Shown here one piece after another: positions 14,624 to 25,294 of a stretch of 47,607 nucleotides of DNA. Source of the DNA: an uncultured Candidatus Saccharibacteria bacterium (GTDB taxonomy: Bacteria > Patescibacteriota > Saccharimonadia > Saccharimonadales > Saccharimonadaceae). Each line of letters starts with the position of its first letter. The stretch's first letter is position 1. The notes below the pieces were generated by a model. That model did no database searches. It saw only the letters and a program-made list of their open reading frames with translations, and was not told the origin of the DNA. A program made the position numbers and the translations under genes. The DNA lies in assembly GCA_947304135.1 (NCBI GenBank), contig CAMYZZ010000004.1, positions 1 through 47,607 of the forward strand, read 5' to 3'.

Positions 14624-15571
14624 ATGGCTGCAGCAATGCTAAAACAAACCAGAATGACAATTCTGTTGTCGATAAATGCAGTGGCAATTCTTGTTGCTGG
14701 GATTTTGATTGCTAGTGCGATTGGATTAAATGGTGGCTTGGAATTTAAGATGGTCGACGAAAAGACCGAAGACAATCTTGCGGCCGATGATGATATATTG
14801 CTAATTGATTCGACTTCTGGTGAAGTAGTAACTCCGCTTGCTTCCGATTCTGGCTCCGAAGATGCAGCGCTTGCTTATTCTTTTGACAAGGGTACGGTTT
14901 CAGGAAGCGAGCTTTGGAATGCGGATAAGTTAACAATCTACCAGACTGCAAACATTGATCTTTGTATTAATGATAGCGTAAGTGAGCCTGGCCATATGTA
15001 TTGGCAAACTAGCAATACCGATGTAATAAAAGGCTTTTATAGCGAGGCTAGAACACGGCTTGGTTATTCAACGGTGAGGTGTCGTTATCCGGCGATTTCT
15101 GGGACTGGTACGACGACTATTACAGCTGGGACCTATGATGGTCTGAAACGTGATTCTATAGAGGTAACCGTGGTGGAGCCACCGGTGGACGAGTGGAAAA
15201 AAGAGGTGTTAGACTTGGTTAATAAGGAGCGAAAAAAATATAATCTCAGTGAGCTTTCTTGGGGCGAGACCTGTGCGGAAGCCGCAGAGACACGCGCAAA
15301 AGAAAGTGTGGTTTTGTATGATCACAAGCGTCCAGATGGTAGCTCTTGGGATTCGGCCTGTAAGCCTTTGGCTGGTGGAGTTGCTGGGGAGAATTTGGCA
15401 GCTGGAAACACGGCAGTTTCTCCGGAAACAGTTGTCAGAACTTGGATGGATTCTGAGACGCACCGTGCAAATATTCTGTCTGATAAGTTTACAAAGATGG
15501 CAGTTGGTTTTGTGTTTGACTCAGCGTCGCAATATAAGACTTACTGGTCGCAATTCTTCTCCAACTACTAG
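14624..15571 (+). CDS. secreted or membrane-anchored CAP/SCP-domain protein
   Basis: 315 residues. An N-terminal signal anchor (about 10-32, MTILLSINAVAILVAGILIA) precedes an acidic linker and a Cys-containing beta domain (about 85-185) resembling a bacterial Ig-like or BIG2 fold. The C-terminal CAP domain (about 190-315) has LDLVNKERKKYNLSELSW, a His in DHKRP, GENLAAGN, WMDSETHRANIL and the last strand VGFVFDSASQYKTYWSQFF. These are the standard CAP motifs with the His/Glu cavity residues present. CAP proteins are extracellular; their bacterial role is poorly defined. No sorting motif is visible. It converges on the CapA-like gene with 5 nt between stops. Confidence 0.88.
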   Translation: MAAAMLKQTRMTILLSINAVAILVAGILIASAIGLNGGLEFKMVDEKTEDNLAADDDILLIDSTSGEVVTPLASDSGSEDAALAYSFDKGTVSGSELWNADKLTIYQTANIDLCINDSVSEPGHMYWQTSNTDVIKGFYSEARTRLGYSTVRCRYPAISGTGTTTITAGTYDGLKRDSIEVTVVEPPVDEWKKEVLDLVNKERKKYNLSELSWGETCAEAAETRAKESVVLYDHKRPDGSSWDSACKPLAGGVAGENLAAGNTAVSPETVVRTWMDSETHRANILSDKFTKMAVGFVFDSASQYKTYWSQFFSNY

Positions 15572-15576
15572 ACTTA

Positions 15577-16878
15577 TTATTGGTTCTTTGGGCTGGCGTC
15601 CGCTAGGCGGGTGAGATAGTTTTTGGCTGCGTCGCCGCTAATGATTGCAGGTTGAAAATCTGTGCCATACATGGTTTCGGTGATACGAGTTTGGAGAAGT
15701 TTTTGGCCGCTGAAATAATGTGTAAGGATAAGGCTTCTTTCGGTGCCCGGCCAAAAGATTTGATCAAAGAAGAGGTTGCCAAGACCATAATAGATTGGCT
15801 TGTCTTGATAGAGCTCAAAAGTCTGAGGCTGGTGCGCCTGTGTGCCTACGACCATATCTGCGCCCATATCGATGAGGTTGCGGAATAATTGTTCTTGGCC
15901 AGAGATTGGATAATCACAGGATGGCATTTCTTCGCCGTCTTCTGGATAGCTGTAACATTCAAAGAATTGGACATCAACGATGACGTATTTACCCTGGTCT
16001 TTAGCTGCTTTGATTTGGGACTTGGTTAATTCTTCGTCGTAAATGTTGGCTCCAGGATGACCCATGGAAGCGCCTTGGCCGTTTCCTTTTGTGGAGGTGG
16101 AGTTGTTGATGCCGATCCAGGTGATCTCGGTGCCGTCTTGTTTAAATTCTAGAGGCTTTGCGGCGTCTTCTTCGTCGGTCCCGCCGCCAAAAGTGAGCAT
16201 GCCGTCGTCGCGATATTTTGCGATGGTTTCTAGGTTGGCGGTGGCGCCCCAGTCATTGTTATGATTGCCGGTAAGCTCTACGATGTCTACGCCGATGGCG
16301 GTGAGGGTAGAGTACATGCCTGGGCTAGAGCAGAGAGTCATGTTGGCGGAATTGGAACAGGAATCAGAAAAACTAACTTCGTTGCTAGTGTGAGTCAGAT
16401 CGGTAGAACTTAGGAAATCGGCGACTTTTTCGGCAAAATAGGCGCCGTCACCAACGGAAGCTAGCTTGGTCAAAAGTCTGCGAGTGAGGGCGGTGACGCC
16501 GGTTTGATTGAGAGTGAGAAACTCTGGGTCTTCTTTTAGAATATCCAGTGGATATTTTCCATCAACGTTGACTACGCGAGCGCGGTAGTCTAGATTATCT
16601 AGAGAGATAGCGTAGATTTCTGTATCGTCCGGAGAGATGTCAGCTGGGTCGGTTATTTCTTTGAGATTTTTTAGTTCTTCTGAGGTGATGTTGTCGGTCT
16701 TAAAATTGTAAAAGCCGGTGACGGGGATGAGAATTTCTTCAAATTCGGCGCTGCTAGTTGTGGCGTGAGAACTGTCTTTTGGGCGAGCTAGCCAGAGAGC
16801 GAACAGGGTGACATTTAGAGCGAACAGCGCAATAAAAATAAGCAGGAGCGGTCTCCTGAAATCTCGCTGCCTACTCAT
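15577..16878 (-). CDS. CapA-family (poly-gamma-glutamate-type) metallophosphatase-like protein
   Basis: 433 residues. One N-terminal membrane segment (about 10-30) leads to an extracytoplasmic CapA/PGA_cap domain. Motifs seen are VDIVELTGNHNNDWG, GMLTFGGGTDEEDA, ITWIGINNST, GADMVVGTQAHQPQTFE and PIYYGLGNLFFDQ, the usual calcineurin-like metal-ligand set of this family. A Cys-rich insert (SDSCSNSANMTLCSSPG) is unusual. CapA proteins are tied to capsule or poly-gamma-glutamate and to envelope polymers; no capB, capC or capE is nearby. It overlaps the upstream sortase gene by 8 nt, so the two are co-expressed and may act together at the cell surface. Confidence 0.87.
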   Translation of the reverse strand: MSRQRDFRRPLLLIFIALFALNVTLFALWLARPKDSSHATTSSAEFEEILIPVTGFYNFKTDNITSEELKNLKEITDPADISPDDTEIYAISLDNLDYRARVVNVDGKYPLDILKEDPEFLTLNQTGVTALTRRLLTKLASVGDGAYFAEKVADFLSSTDLTHTSNEVSFSDSCSNSANMTLCSSPGMYSTLTAIGVDIVELTGNHNNDWGATANLETIAKYRDDGMLTFGGGTDEEDAAKPLEFKQDGTEITWIGINNSTSTKGNGQGASMGHPGANIYDEELTKSQIKAAKDQGKYVIVDVQFFECYSYPEDGEEMPSCDYPISGQEQLFRNLIDMGADMVVGTQAHQPQTFELYQDKPIYYGLGNLFFDQIFWPGTERSLILTHYFSGQKLLQTRITETMYGTDFQPAIISGDAAKNYLTRLADASPKNQ

Positions 16879-17491
16879 CTTGTAATTCCCTTGTGGTTAG
16901 TTTAGCTGTAACAATAATGCGATGTGTGTGATCGCCATTTGTGTCTTCGATTTTCTCGCCTGAGCAGGTCATGAGAACGATGGTTGGAGTGTCTACTGCA
17001 GCTAGGATATCTTCCATGTTGACGTCGGCTTTGAGTTTTTCTTCTATAAGGGCAGTGGTGTAGCTTTGGCCCTGATAAATAATCTGATCACCAATTTGGA
17101 GATTTTTTAAATCTTTGAACACGCTTGAAGAATGGCCAAAGATGAAGTATTTGTTGTCATGCATGGTGAAAGAAGCGGCGATTTGTTCTGGAACGGATAG
17201 ATCGGAACCGCTCAAGGTGCTGATTTTGACAGGAGTGGAGAGCGAGATTGCGGGGATTTCTAGAGATTCTTCGGCGGTTTCTGCTTCTGCAGCGTAGACA
17301 GCTTCGGCACTTTTGACTGGTTGGAGACCAATTGCAAGGAAGGCAAAGCCGGCCACAAAATAGATTAGAAAAATACCTAAGTATAGTCTAGCCTTTCGAT
17401 TCCTTAGTTTTGACGATAGGGATAGAAAGAGGCGACTCCTACTTAGCTTTTCCTCCAAAAAATGGCGGCAACTTTCTATGACACTTCCCAT
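16871..17491 (-). CDS. sortase-family transpeptidase
   Basis: 206 residues. A basic N-terminus, one membrane segment (about 37-58) and an extracytoplasmic sortase barrel. Catalytic residues: His120 in FIFGHSSS, Cys176 in VLMTCSG and Arg191 in THRIIV. Sortases join surface proteins bearing LPXTG-like signals to the envelope. No protein in this window carries an obvious sorting signal, so its substrates lie elsewhere or use a divergent motif. The -10 TATAAT (17507-17502) lies 10 nt before the ATG with no Shine-Dalgarno site. It overlaps the capA-like gene by 8 nt. Confidence 0.92.
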   Translation of the reverse strand: MGSVIESCRHFLEEKLSRSRLFLSLSSKLRNRKARLYLGIFLIYFVAGFAFLAIGLQPVKSAEAVYAAEAETAEESLEIPAISLSTPVKISTLSGSDLSVPEQIAASFTMHDNKYFIFGHSSSVFKDLKNLQIGDQIIYQGQSYTTALIEEKLKADVNMEDILAAVDTPTIVLMTCSGEKIEDTNGDHTHRIIVTAKLTTRELQDE

Positions 17492-17501
17492 TTATGCTTT
17501 T

Positions 17502-17507
17502 ATTATA
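17502..17507 (-). promoter_or_regulatory. extended -10 of the sortase operon
   Basis: TATGCTATAAT on the minus strand, 10 nt before ATG 17491; any leader would be only a few bases. Confidence 0.65.
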
Positions 17508-17546
17508 GCATAGGCGGAAAGAATTTTGATACTTTTTGTGCTAAAT

Positions 17547-18092
17547 TTAGACTCCGGGCGAGAAGGCTTTGAGCTTGGTGCGGTGGGTTTTGTAGCGAGG
17601 GTCATGTTTACCTACTTCTGCCCAAAAAGCAGCGGAATGATCCATATGGTTGAGGTGTGCTAGTTCGTGTAAAATGACGTAATCACGTAGTGGTTCGGGG
17701 ACCTGCATGAGGCCAATATTTAGGGAGATGGTGCGATTTGACGAACAGCTACCCCAGCGAGTGCCGGCATGTGAGAGGCGAACCTTGTCATAGTTATATC
17801 CATAAAGTTTGGCAAAGTATTCTAGCCGATATGGTAAATATTCTTTGGCTTTTTTCATGAGGAGCTTCTTTTTGGTGTCTCTGGCGCGTTGTGAGCCAGG
17901 GTCTTTGACTGGCAATTTAGCACGAATAACCTCGCGGTTTGCATTTAAAAATCGCTTGGCGAGAAAAGTGGAGGTATAGGTCGGCACAGACATTTGAAGC
18001 CGACCAGAAGTAGAGACCGAAAATTTTACACCGGTCGCCCAGGTGTTTTTTCGGACTAAGACTTCGCCGAATTCTTTATCCTCTATAATCAT
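17547..18092 (-). CDS. YgjP-like (DUF45) zinc metallopeptidase
   Basis: 181 residues. The zinc motif HELAH lies in VILHELAHLNHMDHS, followed by FWAEVGKHDPRYKTHR, and is preceded by GTRWGSCSSNRTISLN, the diagnostic pattern of the YgjP/WLM DUF45 family. It is cytoplasmic, with no signal peptide. Substrates of this family are poorly known. It starts 2 nt after the stop of the upstream P-loop kinase gene, so they form an operon. Confidence 0.88.
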   Translation of the reverse strand: MIIEDKEFGEVLVRKNTWATGVKFSVSTSGRLQMSVPTYTSTFLAKRFLNANREVIRAKLPVKDPGSQRARDTKKKLLMKKAKEYLPYRLEYFAKLYGYNYDKVRLSHAGTRWGSCSSNRTISLNIGLMQVPEPLRDYVILHELAHLNHMDHSAAFWAEVGKHDPRYKTHRTKLKAFSPGV

Positions 18093-18094
18093 TA

Positions 18095-18592
18095 TTAGCC
18101 AGCAAGCTGAGACAGGGTGTGGGAAAGCTGGGTCTCAAAGGTATGTTTGCCAGAGAGGACAATTGGTTTTTCGGACTCAGAAGGGGCTTCGAGCTCGGAA
18201 ATTTTGCGATCGTATTCTTCTTTGGCTTTGGCGACAGATTTGAGACGATTTTTGAGGCGAGTTTTGATAGTATTGACGTCGGTCTGGATCCAGACTAAAG
18301 ATGGATTGTAGCCCTCTTCTTTTAGAAGAGCCTTGACTTCGTCACGTTCGGCCTCGGTCTTGAGCTCGCCTTCTAAAATGACGTTTTGACCGGTCCTGGC
18401 GATGAGATCAAGGATGAAGAGCATCTTTTTGCGGTCTACGCCCAAATCTGCCTCAATTTCTTCTAGATTGTAATATGGAGCTCTAAATTGTTGCGAAAAT
18501 TTTTCGCAGAATGTTGTTTTGCCACTAGCCGGAGCTCCAAAGACGAGAATCGCCCGAGGCTGTGACAATGTCTGTGATTTTTTACCTTCCAT
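18095..18592 (-). CDS. small P-loop kinase/ATPase (AAA_33-like)
   Basis: 165 residues. Walker A GAPASGKTT near residue 20, a NVILEGEL strand in the Walker B region, and WIQTDVNTIKTRLKNR, which fits a LID/Arg region. The architecture matches the AAA_33 / zeta-toxin-like small-molecule kinases. The substrate cannot be read from the sequence. The -10 TATAAT (18608-18603) is 10 nt before the ATG and no Shine-Dalgarno site is present. It is followed after 2 nt by the YgjP-like protease gene. Confidence 0.78.
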   Translation of the reverse strand: MEGKKSQTLSQPRAILVFGAPASGKTTFCEKFSQQFRAPYYNLEEIEADLGVDRKKMLFILDLIARTGQNVILEGELKTEAERDEVKALLKEEGYNPSLVWIQTDVNTIKTRLKNRLKSVAKAKEEYDRKISELEAPSESEKPIVLSGKHTFETQLSHTLSQLAG

Positions 18593-18602
18593 AATAATTT
18601 TA

Positions 18603-18608
18603 TTATAG
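18603..18608 (-). promoter_or_regulatory. extended -10 of the kinase-ygjP-like operon
   Basis: TGTGCTATAAT on the minus strand, 10 nt before ATG 18592. Confidence 0.65.
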
Positions 18609-18625
18609 CACAGGTTGTGGGTGCG

Positions 18626-19303
18626 CTAGGACTTTTTCGGTTTTTTCGTGCTGGAATTTGAGATTAGGACTTGGGATGGATAATAAAAACCCCAAGCCAA
18701 AAAGTCGAACAAACGCTTTAAAAAGAATGGTAGTATGTGGATGTGGGCAAAGAACGAGCCAGCAACGCAGAGATCGCAGCATAGGAAAAGACTGAATCCG
18801 TAGAAGGCGGAGATGGCTGAACCATTTTTTGGAGATTTTTTGTGCCATTTGTAGGACAAAATGAGGTTTGAAACGAGGAAAAAGGCGTATATTGCGCCAA
18901 GCAGATAAATGCAATATGGGCCAGCGGCAAATGCAAGGATAATGTAGGCGAGCAGTGCGCCGACTGCGAATGGGGCTACGTTTTTGCCGAGCGGTTTGAT
19001 GCGGGCAAAATGAGCAAATTGCGCAAGGACAAAAATCAGGACGCCGATGCGAGAGACATTGTTGAATGCAAGGACTAGATCGGCAGTAAAAGTAAGGAAA
19101 AATGCAATAACCAGTAGTTTGTCACTAGAATATTTTTGGATGACATAAATAAAACAAAAGGCGAGGCCGAGAAGTTTTAGCATGGTGACGCCAAAGAAAT
19201 TTGGGAAAAAGGCATCTAGTGAAATAAATCCACAAAAAATAAAGAGCCAAATTCCCTTCCAGACTTTATCCACCCGTTTGAAATAGGAAAACAGCTCTTT
19301 CAT
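18626..19303 (-). CDS. YhhN-like integral membrane protein (lysoplasmalogenase family)
   Basis: 225 residues from ATG 19303. Further upstream in frame the sequence is tRNA-Trp, so longer starts are rejected. About eight membrane helices. The pattern FLTFTADLVLAFNNV in the third-fourth helix region and FYGFSLFLCCDLCVA carry the acidic residues expected in the YhhN/TMEM86 family, members of which cleave the vinyl-ether bond of lysoplasmalogens in animals. The bacterial role is uncertain. A TTGCCA-17-TATCCT promoter overlaps the 3' end of the tRNA gene, and the -10 ends 7 nt before the ATG, so it may be leaderless as well as read through from the tRNA. Confidence 0.8.
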   Translation of the reverse strand: MKELFSYFKRVDKVWKGIWLFIFCGFISLDAFFPNFFGVTMLKLLGLAFCFIYVIQKYSSDKLLVIAFFLTFTADLVLAFNNVSRIGVLIFVLAQFAHFARIKPLGKNVAPFAVGALLAYIILAFAAGPYCIYLLGAIYAFFLVSNLILSYKWHKKSPKNGSAISAFYGFSLFLCCDLCVAGSFFAHIHILPFFLKRLFDFLAWGFYYPSQVLISNSSTKKPKKS

Positions 19304-19310
19304 TAAGTTT

Positions 19311-19339
19311 AGGATAACAAAAAATGGCAGGGATGGCAA
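19311..19339 (-). promoter_or_regulatory. candidate promoter of the YhhN-like gene inside the tRNA-Trp end
   Basis: TTGCCA (19339-19334), a 17-bp spacer, and TATCCT (19316-19311) preceded by TGT. The -35 overlaps the acceptor stem of tRNA-Trp; the ATG follows 7 nt after the -10. Confidence 0.45.
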
Positions 19340-19400
19340 GACTCGAACTCGCGACACCCGGTTTTGGAGACCGGCGCTCTACCAACTGAGCTACATCCCT
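19325..19400 (-). tRNA. tRNA-Trp (anticodon CCA)
   Basis: Acceptor AGGGATG/CATCCCT, D-arm TAGCTCAGTTGGTAGAGC, anticodon stem CCGGT/ACCGG with loop CTCCAAA, T-loop GAGTTCGAGTC, discriminator G and encoded CCA. A TAGAAT extended -10 (19420-19415, minus strand) lies just upstream. Confidence 0.93.
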
Positions 19401-19433
19401 ACGCGCTTATTGCTATTCTACCATATCTTGTGG

Positions 19434-19439
19434 TAAAAT
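19434..19439 (+). promoter_or_regulatory. extended -10 of the glucan operon
   Basis: TGTGGTAAAAT ends 7 nt before ATG 19447. The more upstream ATG (19438) overlaps the -10 itself and cannot be a start. It is divergent from the tRNA-Trp promoter. Confidence 0.7.
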
Positions 19440-19446
19440 GGAAGAG

Positions 19447-20664
19447 ATGAAAGTGCTAATGCTTGGGTGGGAGTTGCCGCCACACAATTCTGGAGGGTTA
19501 GGCGTTGCCTGTCTGAATCTTTCTAAGGCGCTAGCAAAAGATGGTGCGAAAATTGATTTTGTGGTCCCGTATACTGCACCATTGTCTGAGCAAACTGATT
19601 TTATGAATGTGATTTCCGCGACCAAATATAAGCCAGAACAAAAATTTGGGCAAGAGAAATATGGTGCATATAATTCGCGAGGTTATGATAAGACTGTTCC
19701 TAAAAATACAATAACAATTCGCAAGGTTCAAAAGGACTACGTGAAGTTCATTAAAAAGCACCTGATGGATTTTAAGCCAGATGTAATTCATGCGCACGAT
19801 TGGCTAACTTTTGAGGCTGCGATTCTTGCAAAAAAGAACTATGGTGTGCCACTTGTTGCGCATGTTCATGCAACGGAATTTGATCGTAGCGGCAGGCGCG
19901 GCGGCAATAAATTGGTTGAAGAGATTGAGAGAAATGGACTTCTAATGGCGGACAAAATTATTGCTGTCTCTGGGGCGACAAAACAAATCATCATGGATAA
20001 ATACGGCATTCCTGCTGACAAAATTGATGTAATTTACAATTCCATCGACGAGGATTTTGCAAAAAAGACTTATAAATATGACGAAGAAGACTACTATTAT
20101 CTTGAACAAATGAAGGAGCGCGGGTGCACAATTGTCTCGACGGTTGGTAGATTTACGGTACAAAAGGGCCTGAAGAATTTCATTAAGGCAGCTAGACTTG
20201 CGCTTTTTAAAAACCCAAAGCTGATTTTTGTTTTGGCGGGTGATGGCGAACAAAAAGGCGAGCTTTTGGAGCTTGCCGCAAGCTATGGCGTTTCAAAAAA
20301 TGTAGTGTTTACCGGATTTGTGCGTGGAAAGCAGCTCCGTGATATTTATGAACTTTCGGATATTTTTGTAATGAGTTCGGTTTCGGAGCCATTTGGACTG
20401 ACCGCACTTGAAGCTGCGCATCATGACGATGCAATTATTTTGACAAAACAGTCTGGTGTTTATGAGGTAATTCGAAACGTCATGTCTTATGATTTTTGGG
20501 ATACAGACAAGCTTGCGAATGCGATTTTGGCACTCTCAGATGGCTCGGTCTTATCTAGGGTTTTGAAGCAAAATATGCATGCAGAATGTAAAAATCTATC
20601 TTGGGATGATATTGCAAAACAGGTGGAGCTGATTTATAATAAATTAGATAAGCATAAGGAGTAA
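19447..20664 (+). CDS. glycosyltransferase, GT4/GT5-like (glycogen or alpha-glucan synthase type)
   Basis: 405 residues from the leaderless ATG 19447. The N-terminal Rossmann domain starts MKVLMLGWELPPHNSGGLG, the hallmark of starch/glycogen synthase-like retaining transferases, with HAHDWLTFEAA and HVHATEFDR. The C-terminal GT-B domain has VGRFTVQKGLKNFI, FVLAGDGEQKGEL and SEPFGLTALEA (the E-x7-E nucleotide-sugar site). It should transfer glucose from a nucleotide sugar onto an alpha-glucan. The GH57 gene follows after 2 nt, a pairing seen in alpha-glucan metabolism of many CPR and archaeal genomes. The exact acceptor is not known from sequence. Confidence 0.9.
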   Translation: MKVLMLGWELPPHNSGGLGVACLNLSKALAKDGAKIDFVVPYTAPLSEQTDFMNVISATKYKPEQKFGQEKYGAYNSRGYDKTVPKNTITIRKVQKDYVKFIKKHLMDFKPDVIHAHDWLTFEAAILAKKNYGVPLVAHVHATEFDRSGRRGGNKLVEEIERNGLLMADKIIAVSGATKQIIMDKYGIPADKIDVIYNSIDEDFAKKTYKYDEEDYYYLEQMKERGCTIVSTVGRFTVQKGLKNFIKAARLALFKNPKLIFVLAGDGEQKGELLELAASYGVSKNVVFTGFVRGKQLRDIYELSDIFVMSSVSEPFGLTALEAAHHDDAIILTKQSGVYEVIRNVMSYDFWDTDKLANAILALSDGSVLSRVLKQNMHAECKNLSWDDIAKQVELIYNKLDKHKE

Positions 20665-20666
20665 GA

Positions 20667-21848
20667 GTGCCATCAATTTGTCTATATTTGCATCTGCATC
20701 AGCCTTGGCGCTATCAGAAATATAGTATTTTTGATGTTGCAAAAACTTCAAATTATTGGTACGAAAAAGATTATTACGGCAAACAAAATAACGAGCGTAT
20801 TTTTAAAAAAGTTGCCGAAAAATCTTACCATCCGATGCTCGATCTGATTGAAAAAAATCTTCGCAAATATCCTGAGTTCAAAATTTCCCTTTCTATCTCC
20901 GGGACGTGGATTGAGCAGGCGGAGGAGTGGGACCCTTCACTTATTATTCAACTCTCGCGGATGATTTCTACTGGCAGGGTTGAGATTGTGGGTGAGACAT
21001 ATTATCATTCCCTTGCCTTTTTTGAGGACAAGGCTGAGTTTAAAGAGCAGGTGCGCAAGCATTCTGATACGATTGCGCGGCTTTTTGGCGTGCGCCCAAG
21101 GGTGCTTCGAAATACTGAGCTGGCATATAGCGATGAGGTCGGGGTCTGGGCGTCGCAAATTGGTTATACTGCAGTGCTAGCTGAGGGAGCTGAAAAAGTT
21201 TTGGGCAAGAAGAGCCCAAACAATGTTTATATTGCAGAAGGAACCTCGGGACTGAAGTTGCTTCTTAGAAATTATCGTTTGTCCGATGATATTGCGTTTC
21301 GTTTTGCTGATAAAACCTCAAAGGATTATCCATTGACGGTCGATAAATATTTTGCCAAATTGAAGAAAGAAAAGGGCGACGTGATAAACCTATTTATGGA
21401 CTTTGAAACGTTCGGCGAAAATATTTGGAAAAGTACCGGGATTTTTGAGTTTATGAACGAGCTGATTTATAAGATTGTTAAAGAGGGCAATTTTATGACG
21501 GTTTCAGAAGAAGCATATTTCTGCAAGCCGGCCGGTGCGATTTCTATGCCAAAAACTGTGACATGGGCAGACAAAGAGCGTGATCTTTCAGCGTGGTTTG
21601 GAAACGATTTGCAAAAGGAGGCGACAAGGGTCCTGTATGACCTATTACCACTTGCACGTTCGCAGGGGGGCGACGTTTATGATGATTGGCGCAGACTTTC
21701 GACGTCGGACCACGTTTATTACATGAGTACAAAATATTGGAGCGATGGCGATGTACATGCGTATTTTTCGCCGTTTGATTCGCCGTATGATGCGTTTATG
21801 TATTTTATGAACGTCGTCCGCGACTTAGAATATCGTTTGCATAATTAA
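20667..21848 (+). CDS. GH57 family glycoside hydrolase (alpha-amylase/glucanotransferase type)
   Basis: 393 residues from GTG 20667, with AAGGAG at 20656-20661 inside the end of the transferase gene. Conserved region 1 HLHQPW (residues 9-14), ISGTWIEQ (region 2), the nucleophile Glu151 in LRNTELAYSD and the acid/base Asp245 in FMDFETFGE are all present. GH57 enzymes cleave or rearrange alpha-1,4/1,6 glucans. There is no signal peptide, so it acts on cytoplasmic storage glucan. It is coupled to the GT4/GT5-like synthase, which suggests a minimal glycogen-like storage cycle. Confidence 0.92.
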   Translation: MPSICLYLHLHQPWRYQKYSIFDVAKTSNYWYEKDYYGKQNNERIFKKVAEKSYHPMLDLIEKNLRKYPEFKISLSISGTWIEQAEEWDPSLIIQLSRMISTGRVEIVGETYYHSLAFFEDKAEFKEQVRKHSDTIARLFGVRPRVLRNTELAYSDEVGVWASQIGYTAVLAEGAEKVLGKKSPNNVYIAEGTSGLKLLLRNYRLSDDIAFRFADKTSKDYPLTVDKYFAKLKKEKGDVINLFMDFETFGENIWKSTGIFEFMNELIYKIVKEGNFMTVSEEAYFCKPAGAISMPKTVTWADKERDLSAWFGNDLQKEATRVLYDLLPLARSQGGDVYDDWRRLSTSDHVYYMSTKYWSDGDVHAYFSPFDSPYDAFMYFMNVVRDLEYRLHN

Positions 21849-21951
21849 TTGCAAGAAAAAAGGCTCTAGATTGGTGTTTTCTTCGGGCGAAGTGCTACTT
21901 TGGTAGAGCGAGCCTGAAAAAATACCAAGATAGAGTCTTTTTGCTGCAATT
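21847..21951. repeat. about 105-nt imperfect hairpin between convergent genes
   Basis: The outer arms AATTGCA/TGCAATT include both stop codons of the flanking genes. Further in: AGAAAAAAG-CTCTA with TAGAG-CTTTTT, TTGGT with ACCAA, TTCGGGC with GCCTGAA, and an apical GCTAC/GTAG hairpin with loop TTTG. Almost the whole interval pairs. It probably acts as a bidirectional terminator for the GH57 gene and rpmG, but a stable small RNA is possible. Confidence 0.7.
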
Positions 21952-22159
21952 AACGCTTCTTTTCCTTGACTTCGTTACGTCCGAGGTTTTTCTTAGTCTC
22001 AGTGAACTTGACGTGTTTGCGAAGAATTGGATCGTATTTTCTGAGAGAAAGCTTGTCTGGGGTATTCATGGTATTTTTCTTGGTATAATAGGCACGAATT
22101 CCAGATTCTTCAGAAACTAGACCAATGAGTTTGCGCTTAGTATTATTCTTTTTAGCCAT
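21950..22159 (-). CDS. rpmG: 50S ribosomal protein bL33 (Cys-free form)
   Basis: 69 residues. [41 protein letters not shown] and LRKHVKFTE(T)K match bL33. None of the four zinc-binding Cys residues of the C+ form is present, and a basic tail (NEVKEKKR) extends the usual length of about 55 residues. The -10 TAAAAT (22175-22170) is 10 nt before the ATG, with no Shine-Dalgarno site. It is a single-gene unit ending in the large hairpin. Confidence 0.93.
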   Translation of the reverse strand: MAKKNNTKRKLIGLVSEESGIRAYYTKKNTMNTPDKLSLRKYDPILRKHVKFTETKKNLGRNEVKEKKR

Positions 22160-22169
22160 ATTGTTTGAT

Positions 22170-22175
22170 ATTTTA
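22170..22175 (-). promoter_or_regulatory. extended -10 of rpmG
   Basis: TGTGATAAAAT on the minus strand, 10 nt before ATG 22159. Confidence 0.6.
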
Positions 22176-22209
22176 TCACAGATTGGGCAAAATGTAAAGA
22201 GAAATGGAG

Positions 22210-24490
<2,281 letters not shown>

Positions 24491-24497
24491 CTCTGTA

Positions 24498-24503
24498 ATT
24501 ATA
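24498..24503 (-). promoter_or_regulatory. -10 box of queA-tgt (leaderless)
   Basis: TGTTATAAT on the minus strand, 7 nt before ATG 24490. It sits just downstream of the terminator of the preceding gene. Confidence 0.7.
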
Positions 24504-24513
24504 ACATAATTTT

Positions 24514-24540
24514 AAAAAAAGGCCAGCGTTTGCTGGCCTT
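24514..24540 (-). terminator. terminator of the first coiled-coil gene
   Basis: On the minus strand, AAGGCCAGC, loop AAAC and GCTGGCC, then TTTTTTTA. Confidence 0.9.
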
Positions 24541-24554
24541 GTGTGGGGTGGTGA

Positions 24555-25253
24555 CTATTGGCTCATTTTAAGAGCCTTGATTGTTTCAAAAATTTTTTCG
24601 TGCTCTGCTTGAGCTTCTTCGTATTTTCTTGTCAGTTCTTCTCCGACCATTCGGTTTGTTTCAATCTGACTTTCGATGCTCATGACTACACTTTTCGCAT
24701 CGGTTGCTGCTAGGATAGCAAGCTTTACTTCTTCGTCTGCTTTGCCCCAGATTTCAAACTCTGCGGTGAGTTCAAATTTCTCGAACTCCTCTTTTCTTCT
24801 TCTGGCATACTGGGAAAGCCTTGCAAGCTCTTCGCGGTATAATTTCACGCGATTTTCATGAGCGAATTTGCGTTTTTTCCAGTAGGCCTGGTTATCAGCC
24901 TCATCTGTAATGTTTTGTTCACATTCTGCAACAAAGCATTTTTCTAGCTTAATGTTGTTTTCGGCATAAGTAGTCAGAACCTTTAGGCGAGATAAGAATG
25001 AAAGATATTCTTCATGTGCTTTTTTGTAATCTGGTCTATTCTTAATGAGGAAATTTTTTCTAGCGGTTTTTTCTAGTTTTTCTGCCTCTTGGCAGTCTTC
25101 CCAAGCGGATTCGCGGTCTTTTTGTAGGCCGAGGATAGATTGCTTGGTAGCTTCAATTTGCGCTGAAAGATCTTGCATACACTGCAAGATACGCATATCC
25201 TCTTTGCTAAGTTCATCTAGACTCTCTTCTTCGATTTTGTTAATTTCTAACAA
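24555..25253 (-). CDS. coiled-coil protein, function unknown (block member 1)
   Basis: 232 residues, almost wholly charged helix with heptad character (about 10-60, 75-170 and 190-230). No signal peptide, no membrane segment, no known motif; a few Cys (25, 54, 106, 110) are scattered. The start is a TTG at 25253, weakly supported by AGAAAGG 11 nt upstream; no in-frame ATG is nearby. It has its own TGCTATAAT promoter and terminator. It lies next to two further coiled-coil genes of the same style. A structural or scaffold role is possible, but nothing specific can be claimed. Confidence 0.75.
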   Translation of the reverse strand: MLEINKIEEESLDELSKEDMRILQCMQDLSAQIEATKQSILGLQKDRESAWEDCQEAEKLEKTARKNFLIKNRPDYKKAHEEYLSFLSRLKVLTTYAENNIKLEKCFVAECEQNITDEADNQAYWKKRKFAHENRVKLYREELARLSQYARRRKEEFEKFELTAEFEIWGKADEEVKLAILAATDAKSVVMSIESQIETNRMVGEELTRKYEEAQAEHEKIFETIKALKMSQ

Positions 25254-25294
25254 ATAATCACCAACCTTTCTTTTAATGTACCACCCACTCCTAA

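Noticed and set aside
19304-19357. N-terminal extension of the YhhN-like protein
   Set aside because: The extension is translated from the 3' part of tRNA-Trp; the ATG at 19303 begins the first real helix.
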